A DNA stretch of 28,047 nt, taken from assembly GCF_000002995.4 (NCBI RefSeq), contig NW_025062328.1, forward strand, positions 1 to 28,047, written 5' to 3'. The position numbers and the translations under genes are program-made. Shown here piece after piece: positions 21,401-28,047 of this stretch; position 1 is the stretch's first letter; the number at the start of each line of letters is the position of its first letter. The notes below the pieces were generated by a model that was given only the letters and a program-made list of their open reading frames with translations, ran no database searches and was not told the origin of the DNA. This DNA comes from Brugia malayi (lineage: Eukaryota > Nematoda > Chromadorea > Rhabditida > Onchocercidae).

Positions 21401-21919
21401 AGCGTAAGCAAACAGGTTATTTAAAAACATCATTGGAATCTAGCCGTTAGAATTAGTGGGAATAATCAATCTTCCCAACATATTGTTTAGCTTCATTTGA
21501 AAATGCCGAAAAGGAATTCCTTGAAATTACTGGATATTGATTTTCAATTTTGATGCTCAAATTTTGATCTCTTTGTTGGATACCTTGTGTGACAGTAAAT
21601 ATTCCAAATAGTGATTCTTATCTGGAACTTCAAAAAAATTTTTTCTTTAATTTATAGACTGAAGGCTGCAGGTTTTTTTAATGAGCCTATTTTGAATTTT
21701 TTATCTTTTTTTTTTCTTGAATTTGAATAACTTGAATCATTTAAATTTTTGGAATGAAAATAATTGCAGTCTTGAAAACTAATCTCAGAGGAGCATCGAT
21801 GTTTATGGTCTGCAACAGCATTGCTAGAGTGTTTGGATGGTTTTCTGGCTATTGTTGACCTGGATGGTATCATCCTATACGTTAGTGAAAGTGTCTCCAT
21901 CTACCTCGGACTTACGCAA
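18446..21919 (+). CDS. Hypoxia-inducible factor 1 (bHLH-PAS), 5' part only, with a frame break
   Basis: Exon 1, 18446-18462, encodes MSSRQ plus two bases. Exon 2, 21042-21232, encodes the bHLH, with basic segment [17 protein letters not shown] at residues 10-26 and helix-loop-helix to about residue 65, very close to C. elegans HIF-1. Exon 3, 21770-21919, contains the start of PAS-A, including [14 protein letters not shown] and YLGLTQ, and ends at GT in phase 0. HIF-1 is the oxygen-regulated nuclear transcription factor that pairs with ARNT/AHA-1. Exon 3 as entered from exon 2 reads F-L-K-T-N-L and then runs to a stop. The PAS residues are one base out of register, and dropping one base of the AAAA run near 21775-21778 reconciles them. 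The rest of PAS-A, PAS-B and the degradation domain are not visible downstream. It is either a real gene with an assembly indel and a very long next intron, or a broken partial copy. Intron 1 is 2.6 kb. Confidence 0.85.
18599..18952 (-). CDS. Candidate small two-exon gene nested in hif-1 intron 1, 95 aa
   Basis: Exon 1 (18952-18797) encodes 52 residues beginning MGSIIS, which fits an N-myristoylation start. A hydrophobic stretch spans residues 8-22 and is followed by an acidic, His-rich segment (HDHEDD at about 36-41). Exon 2 (18730-18599) encodes 43 residues with a hydrophobic helix ([14 protein letters not shown]) and a TAA stop. The 66-nt intron ends in TTTATAG. Its donor GAG|GTTGGT is weak; GAC|GTATTG eleven codons earlier is an in-phase alternative. 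The ATG directly follows TTAG, a possible trans-splice site. Support comes from continuous phase, less extreme codon composition than the surroundings, and a decayed relative next door. The family is not recognised. It could be a chance ORF pair. Confidence 0.45.
19000..19230 (-). pseudogene. Decayed tandem copy of the neighbouring 95-aa gene
   Basis: On the + strand 19008-19090 aligns with 18656-18735, and 19135-19190 aligns with 18832-18890. ACGT, TATTAAT, the TTGA(A/G)TTA core and the shared TTTCAT at 18854 and 19151 keep their order. Read on the minus strand, the second copy shows a Tyr-His-Asn-Lys...Asp-Val-Thr-Ser-Met-Lys pattern parallel to Cys-His-Asp-Lys...Asp-Asp-Thr-Asn-Met-Lys, but with in-frame stops. 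Part of the exon 2 equivalent is recognisable and also has stops. It is best read as an old tandem duplicate, now dead. The alignment was done by eye. Confidence 0.5.
19440..19485 (+). ncRNA. Stem-loop element in hif-1 intron 1, possible structured RNA
   Basis: GGGTG-CA-GCAT (19440-19450) pairs with ATGCCACCC (19477-19485), leaving a CA bulge. An internal loop follows, then ACTAAT (19454-19459) pairs with ATTAGT (19464-19469) around TCCG. Fifteen base pairs form in 46 nt within DNA that is otherwise AT-rich and unstructured, and the surrounding 60 bp is GC-richer than its neighbours. A T run follows about 20 nt later. No known RNA family is recognised. Confidence 0.4.
19496..20417. other. hif-1 intron 1, AT-rich with no recognised gene
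   Basis: AT-rich intronic DNA including a CT-rich stretch at about 19643-19675. An 85-codon minus-strand frame at 19929-20186 has no recognisable domain and weak composition. A 43-codon + frame at 20346-20477 begins after GCAAG and overlaps the GATA pair below. Neither is supported as a gene. Confidence 0.5.
20418..20437. promoter_or_regulatory. Inverted pair of GATA-factor sites in hif-1 intron 1
   Basis: CTGATAAG at 20418-20425 and its exact reverse complement CTTATCAG at 20430-20437 flank TGAT. TGATAAG is the established preferred site of nematode ELT GATA factors, including the intestinal ELT-2. A perfect 8-bp inverted pair is unlikely to be random, so an enhancer role for hif-1 or a nested gene is plausible. 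Confidence 0.5.
20448..20540. repeat. Short repeats of TTATTTTATACGAT type and a 19-T run
   Basis: Three diverged units of about 22 bp (TTTTATACGAT, TTTTATATGAT, TTTTACACGAT) are followed by GTTCGAATGG and a run of 19 T at 20522-20540. The GTTCGAA resembles a pol III B-box but no A-box or tRNA fold is visible. Confidence 0.6.
20541..21041. other. End of hif-1 intron 1
   Basis: AT-rich, with no recognised gene. It closes with two T runs and TTTAG at 21038-21041, the acceptor of the bHLH exon. Confidence 0.6.
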
Positions 21920-22614
21920 GTATGTTACATTTTCCTTTTTTTTTTCCGCTTTTCTAAATAGATTGACTTAAACGAAATAAAAAATTTATGTCTACTATTT
22001 CTGTTGAAAATTGTATTGAAGACGACATCATAAATGTGAGAAAAAAAGTTTTTCCTCAGTAACCCTTATTATCAGATGGGTGACGATTTTCGGGAAAGCA
22101 TTTCTACTTTATGAAATTGTTCTCTCTACTTCTTGTTAGTGCAGCGATTGTCTATTGTGTTTGTAATATATATTCATATAAAATTATAAAACTAATAAAT
22201 TAATGTATATTCTTGCACATGTATATTCTTATAAAACTCACTTAATAAAATTTAAAGTTCGATTAAAAAGCAGTCGTGAATTTTAAGAGATAAAACATAT
22301 TTTAAAAGAAAATAATCTTGCTGAAAGAATTTGTCTAATTTTGTTTTAAATCAAATCAAAAAAAAGAGTGAAAGAGAATTTTCAAATTTAGTAAGAACAA
22401 AATAGAAAAAATATTTCATCAAATTTAAATTACGCTAAAATTCTGATTATCACTAAAAATAAAAATTAGAATTTACAATAATAATTTAAAATCAAAAAAA
22501 AAAAAATATATATATATATATATAAACTGATGGATTATAAATGATTTCTGCAGATTTTTTTTTTCTTTGTTATATAAATTGAATTGCATTGATAATAATA
22601 ATGCAATTTATCTT
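21920..22614. other. Region after the hif-1 PAS-A exon, no further hif-1 exon found
   Basis: Opens with the donor GTATGT at 21920. No segment encoding the expected continuation of PAS-A was seen. A (TA)n run lies at 22506-22524, and TTA-rich sequence precedes the stop of the minus-strand gene. Confidence 0.55.
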
Positions 22615-23864
22615 TTAAACGAGCATTTCATTGAATAATGGTTTTAATGTTGCGACAAGTGATGCGATAGCGATTTGTGTGATACTTTTTGTTGGTCGCA
22701 AAACGCTGTAAAATGTTATAAATGCAATAGTAGCAAAAAGTATTGGTTGAAACATTTCGCATATCTGAAATTATCAATAATTATCATTCTGAATTCTTTC
22801 TATTATTTCGATTATTTTCTAAAATTTTCTGTCGCTAACTTTTCAGCAAAATGAACATAATTTTCAATTGCAAATACTTTAACTTTCAAAAAAAAAAAAA
22901 GGTTAAAGAAAGTTTAACATTTTTAAAGAAATTAGTATATTTTATTAGTATTTAAATGCTATTTAAATGAAAGGAATGATTAAACTTACGAGGACAAATT
23001 TTTGTTCCCAATTATTGAAATGCTCCCGTATTAACAAAATTTTTGTCATTTCCATTATAATCAAATGTAGTGAAAGTAACATCTAAAAGAATCGTTCCTT
23101 TTTTTTTGTTTCTTTTAAAATGTGAAATAAAAACGAAAATTATTTCTTGTAATTTATTTTAATTGGAAAATAACATATAAAATTTAACCCTTCGTATATG
23201 TGCTGTCATTTGATATTTATAAATTATCGCAATTAATAATTTAGTTGCTTTTTATGCCTCAAATTATGAAACTTTTTGCTCTTTTATTTTAAGAAAAATT
23301 ATTATCAAAAAAAAAAAACTTGAATTTTCTGTCTTTACTTTTCTTATTGCAAAAATTAACAAAAAAAAAAAAATAGTAAAAAAATTTATAATAAATTCAA
23401 GTTTAATTTTCAACTTGTTATGGCAAATTCAAATTGACAGGTAAGTAGTTATCACTAATTTTTAAAACGAAATAATTGAAAATATTGAAAATATTTCTTA
23501 AGTAAAAGTTAAATCCAAATATATTATGATAAAAAAAAATTTTTCATATTAACTCATACAATTCTTAGATTATTACAAATGTTTTCGAAAAGTAAAACTT
23601 ATTACATTCAATTTTTTATCAAAAATTCAAAACAAAAAACGAAAATACCTGAGTAACTGTTAAAATTTTTTGATAAGAAACAATACGTTCGAGTCGTCTA
23701 GATCGTCGATTAATTTCTGATAAGATATCAAGATTTGGTGTACGATGAAGCACTGCTGAATTGTTAGGAATTGTTGTTCGTTGAATTTCAAGCTGATACG
23801 GTCGATAAAGATAATACGGTGATCTGCACGTATATAACGTATCAACGTCACGGATAAACGTCAT
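22615..23864 (-). CDS. Three-exon gene for a 152-aa membrane-type protein, unrecognised
   Basis: Exon 1 is 23864-23649 (72 codons from ATG), exon 2 is 23082-22990 (31 codons), and exon 3 is 22764-22615 (49 codons and TAA). All junctions are phase 0 with good sites: CAG|GTATTT, TTTTAG, CTC|GTAAGT and TTTCAG. The N-terminal 60 residues are polar and basic, rich in Arg and Tyr. A hydrophobic span covers about 66-87 and a clear membrane-type segment about 104-126 (PILFATIAFITFYSVL). A further mixed helix leads to the C-terminus. The frame stays open upstream of the ATG to about 23930, so the start could lie further 5'. It runs opposite to hif-1; if hif-1 continues beyond the window it is nested in a hif-1 intron. 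I do not recognise the family. A short membrane protein or the C-terminal part of a larger receptor is inference. Confidence 0.7.
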
Positions 23865-25112
23865 TATGAAGAATTTACGTTTGCAAATTGTTGAATGAAA
23901 TAAATATACGATTGCTTTATATGAACATGAAAATCAATTAATCTTCATTTCAATCATTTGTATTTAGTAAAATTTTAAATTAACATATAGATTAAATTTA
24001 GGATTGTAAACGATATTTGAATAAATAAACTAAATAATAAAAATTAACTAGTGATAAAATAAATGAGAAAATGAAAACCTTTTAAGATAGATGGGAGAAG
24101 CGTACTGCATAGGTCCATTACTTTTGTTACAAAAGCATTAGCATCAGAAAATAGTTATCGATGTTTTTAATCGACTAATTCAAAATTAATTATCTAATAA
24201 AAATTACATCTGCAAAAAAATTAATTATCAAAATTTTGCATCATTCAAATTATTCCATTCTAAATTACTTTCAGTAACAACAAGACAAAAAAAAAAAAAA
24301 TTGAATTTCATTCCATTTTTGTACATATTTTTCTGTTATGGAAATGAAACTAACAAAATAAAATGTCGAAATGTTTAAATGTGTTAAAATAAATATTAAT
24401 TTAGAGCAATGATTACAGAAATATACTAATTTTTTATTCATAGATAAATAAGATTTGTTAAAAAGAAGGTAATAATAATTAAATTTGTAATTTAAATTTG
24501 CTTCAAAACTTATGGAAGTAATTAAATACTCAACTAATCGTTTAATCTTTTTCATTCTTCTACAATTAATTTTCTTTTTTTTGCACGGGAAGAGAAAGAT
24601 AGCAAAAAGAAGATTTATATTTATTAAATTTGTGTTTTTTAAAATTAATAATGATTAGTAATAGTACATGATGCAAAATGTGTTCATTATATCTATATAA
24701 AGTATTTTCAACTAAATCTTAATAATTACAAAAAAAGAAATTCTGATTAATTTACAGCTTATATCTCAAGAAGATAACTTGGAAAAAAAGAGAAATTTAA
24801 TTAAATTTGTTAGGTTTATATGAAAATTTGGAATGCATAGAAATTTTGCTTTTTAAACTGATTATAAACTTAATTAATTAGTAGAAAGAAATTATAATTT
24901 AAAATGGGAAATCAATATAAAGTCATTTCATTGATTTCATTTAATCAATTGAAATAAAATGAAATTTATTCCAATAAATACGATTAAATAATATTAAATT
25001 AGTAATGAAATATTTTCATGCAAAAGAAATTAAACAAAAAAAAATGAATCATCAAAGGATATCATATTAAATATGAATAAAGTATTTAGTGAAACAGTGA
25101 TAGTTTTAAACC
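23865..25112. other. AT-rich DNA between the minus-strand gene and the right satellite
   Basis: Apart from the possible exon at 24044-24154, nothing is supported. A 94-codon minus-strand frame at 24271-24555 is AT-driven, with no motif or splice context. Confidence 0.5.
24044..24154 (-). CDS. Possible coding fragment upstream of the 152-aa gene
   Basis: A 36-codon minus-strand frame ends in TAA at 24044. Its first 25 codons (including DANAFVTKVMDLC) have balanced composition in an AT-rich stretch. They end at AAAG|GTTTTC, a possible donor. No acceptor is visible at the 5' side; a Met at codon 13 could start it. It may be an upstream exon of the 22615-23864 gene or a remnant. Weak call. Confidence 0.25.
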   Translation of the reverse strand, partial: LFSDANAFVTKVMDLCSTLLPSILKGFHFLIYFITS

Positions 25113-25190
25113 ATTCTTGCAGTATAAATAAAAATTCTTGAAGTATAAATAAAATTCTTGCAGTATAAATATTTTCAGTATAAATAAAAA
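25113..25190. repeat. Short tandem repeat, ~20-25-bp unit
   Basis: Four units of ATTCTTGCAGTATAAATAAA type, each with TATAAATA and most with a CAG acceptor-like triplet. They sit about 70 bp before the satellite edge. Confidence 0.8.
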
Positions 25191-25258
25191 ACTAAACTTT
25201 AATAATTGAGTTCTAAACATTATTTCAGCAGCAAAATTAATTAAATTTTTGAATAGTG

Positions 25259-25305
25259 ATATTTGAAATCAATCATAATCTGCAAATATGATTGATTTCA
25301 AATAT
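25259..25305. repeat. 18-bp inverted repeat at the left edge of the right satellite
   Basis: ATATTTGAAATCAATCAT at 25259-25276 is exactly complementary to 25288-25305, with an 11-nt spacer. The right arm is ordinary satellite sequence and the left arm is an inverted piece of the same monomer, so the array edge is a small foldback. Confidence 0.88.
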
Positions 25306-28047
25306 TTTTTAAATATAAAAATTAATTTTAGTCACAAATCAGATTGGGTTACTTAAGAAATTTGGACAGAAATTAAAAGTTTTAACAAATTAAATATTAA
25401 AAATGTTTTAATTTTACTTAATACTGTTTCAAATAAAATCTGCCAATGCTGGAAAAATATAATTCGTTTAAAATAAACATTTATTGAACTTAATTGAATA
25501 ATGTTTTAATTTTTAATAATTTGCTGACATTTTATTTACTATTTTTGATATTATATGTCAACTTTAAAAGCAAATTTCATTGCAGAAATTAATGAAATCT
25601 GCAATTATAATTGATTTCAAATATTTTTTTAGTATTAAAATTAATTCAGTCACAAATCCAGATTGGGTTACTACAGAAATTTCGACAGATTTTAAAAGTT
25701 TTAATAAAATAAATACTAAAATGTTTTAATTTTTAATAATTCTGTTTCAAATAAAATCTGCCAATGCGGAAAATATATTTTATCTAAAAATAAACATTTA
25801 TTGAACTTAATTGATTCTTTTATTTGCATTAAACTTGATCTGCTGACATTTTATTTATTTTTTTGACATTTTATGCTAACTTTGGACTTTAAAAGTTAAC
25901 TTTAAAGCAAACTTTCATTGCAGAAATTAATTAAATCTGCAATTATAATTGATTTCAAATTTTTTTAAATATTAAAATTAATTTTAGTCACAAATCCAGA
26001 TTGGGTTACTACAGAAATTTCGACAGATTTTAAAAGTTTTAATAAAATAAATACTAAAAATGTTTTAATTTTTAATAATTCTGTTTCAAATAAAATCTGC
26101 CTGTGCTGGAAAAATATATTTATTTAAAATAAACATTTATTGAACTTAATTGATACTTTTATTTGCATTAAACTTGATCTGCTGACATTCTATTTACTAT
26201 TTTTGACATTTTATGCTACTTTGGACTTTAAAAGTTAACTTTAAAGCAAACTTTCATTGCAGAAATTAATGAAATCTGCAATTATAATTGATTTCAAATA
26301 TTTTTTAAATATTAAAATTAATTTTAGTCACAATCCAGATTGGGTTACTACAGAAATTTCGACAGATTTTAAAAGTTTTAATAAAATAAATACTAAAAAT
26401 GTTTTAATTTTTATAATTCTGTTTCAAATAAAATCTACCTGTGCTGGAAAATATATTTCATCTAAAAATAAACATTTATTGAACTTAATTGATTACTTTT
26501 ATTTGCATTAAACTTGATCTGCTGACATTCTATTTACTATTTTTGACATTTTATGCTAACTTTGGACTTAAAAGTTAACTTTAAAGCAAACTTTCATTGC
26601 AGAAATTAATTAAATCTGCATTTATAAATATTAAAATTAATTTTAGTCACAAATCCAGATTGGGTTACTACAGAAATTTCGACTGATTTTAAAATTTTAA
26701 TAAAATAAATACTAAAAATGTTTTAATTTTTAATAATTCTGTTTCAAATAAAATCTGCCAATGCCGGAAAAATATATTTTATCTAAAAATAAACATTTAT
26801 TGAACTTAATTGATTACTTTTATTTGCATTAAACTTGATCTGCTGACATTCTATTTACTATTTTTGACATTTTATGCTAACTTTGGACTTTAAAAGTTAA
26901 CTTTAAAGCAAACTTTCATTGCAGAAATTAATTAAATCTGCAATTATAATTGATTTCAAATATTTTTTAAATATTAAAATTAATTTTAGTCACAAATCCA
27001 GATTGGGTTACTACAGAAATTTCGACAGATTTTAAAAGTTTTAATAAATAAATACTAAAAATGTTTTAATTTTTATAATTCTGTTTCAAATAAAATCTGC
27101 CTGTGCTGGAAAATATATTTCTATTTAAAATAAACATTTATTGAACTTAATTGATTACTTTTATTTGCATTAAACTTGATCTGCTGACATTCTATTTACT
27201 ATTTTTGACATTTTATGCTAACTTTGGACTTTAAAAGTTAACTTTAAAGCAAACTTTCATTGCAGAAATTAATATTAAATCTGCAATTATTAAATATTAA
27301 AATTAATTTTAGTCACAAATCCAGATTGGGTTACTACAGAAATTTCGACAGATTTTAAAAGTTTTAATAAAATAAATACTAAAAATGTTTTAATTTTTTA
27401 ATTCTGTTTCAAATAAAATCTACCTGTGCTGGAAAAATATATTTTATCTAAAATAAACATTTATTGAACTTAATTGATTACTTTTATTTGCATTAACTTG
27501 ATCTGCTGACATTCAATTTACTATTTTTGACATTTTATGCTAATTTTGGACTTTAAAAGTTAACTTTAAAGCAAACTTTCATTGCAGAAATTAATTAAAT
27601 CTGCAATTATAATTGATTTCAAATATTTTTTAATATTAAAATTAATTTCAGTCACAAATCCAGATTGGGTTACTACAGAAATTTCGACAGATTTTAAAAG
27701 TTTTAATAAAATAAATACTAAAAATGTTTTAATTTTAATTAATTCTGTTTCAAATAAAATCTACCTGTGCTGGAAAATATATTTTATCTTAAAAATAACA
27801 TTTATTGAACTTAATTGATTACTTTTATTTGCATTAAACTTGATCTGCTGATATTTATTTACTATTTTTGACATTTTATGCTAATTTGGACTTTAAAAGT
27901 TAACTTTAAAGCAAACTTTCATTGCAGAAATTAATGAAATCTGCAATTATAATTGATTTCAAATATTTTTTAAGTATTAAATTAATTTTCAGTCACAATT
28001 CTAGATAGGTTACTACAGAAATTTCGACAGATTTTAAAAGTTTTATA
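25288..28047. repeat. Right satellite array, same family and orientation
   Basis: About eight monomers of ~325-345 bp, with CATTGCAG near 25580, 25917, 26257, 26597, 26924, 27261, 27583 and 27922, run to the window end. The first unit is diverged and incomplete. Diagnostic sites include CTGCCAATGC and CTACCTGTGCTGG forms. One-base indels are frequent, as at the left window end. No gene is supported. Confidence 0.96.

Noticed and set aside
1..28047. CRISPR array, bacterial operons or prophage
   Set aside because: Introns, trans-splice signals and satellite show a eukaryotic nuclear region; the repeats are contiguous monomers without unique spacers.

Overview
This window is nuclear DNA from a eukaryote, most likely a nematode and plausibly a filarial or other spirurine worm. 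The reasons are: very AT-rich DNA; short GT-AG introns with TTTTCAG/TTGCAG-type acceptors; acceptor sites placed just upstream of start codons as expected for spliced-leader trans-splicing; and the start of a hypoxia-inducible factor gene whose bHLH closely resembles C. elegans HIF-1. The species assignment is inference.

Layout. 1-12347 is a satellite field. It is built from a ~340-bp monomer with a ~185-bp short variant. It is interrupted by two almost identical ~1.14-kb non-satellite blocks (5452-6590 and 9405-10543, offset 3953) and a truncated third copy (12148-12347). Each full block carries a degenerate tRNA-Arg(TCG)-like sequence and a G-quadruplex-type G tract, so block plus satellite forms a higher-order repeat. 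12348-25258 is a unique island. 25259-28047 is the same satellite in the same orientation, so the island sits between long direct repeats.

Inside the island, on the + strand, a six-exon zinc-finger gene (13094-14632, 285 aa, much GC-richer than its surroundings) is followed by A-rich and T-rich tracts and then by a G-tract plus hairpin (15741-15793). Next comes a 2-kb T-rich array with about 32 GCATGC hexamers (16130-18190). The hif-1-like gene starts directly after the array: trans-splice acceptor 18351, ATG 18446, bHLH exon 21042-21232 and PAS-A exon 21770-21919. The rest of hif-1 is not visible before the right satellite, and the PAS exon has a one-base frame break.

On the - strand there are two small genes that were assembled by hand from exons. 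One is a candidate two-exon 95-aa protein inside hif-1 intron 1 (18599-18952), with a decayed tandem copy beside it (about 19000-19230). The other is a three-exon 152-aa membrane-type protein (22615-23864). Two intronic elements in hif-1 stand out: an inverted pair of GATA sites (20418-20437) and a 15-bp stem-loop (19440-19485).

The most unusual signals are the GCATGC array immediately upstream of hif-1, the nested minus-strand gene pair, and the tRNA-like/G4 block embedded in the satellite. All gene calls come from reading splice signals by eye; no similarity search was possible.
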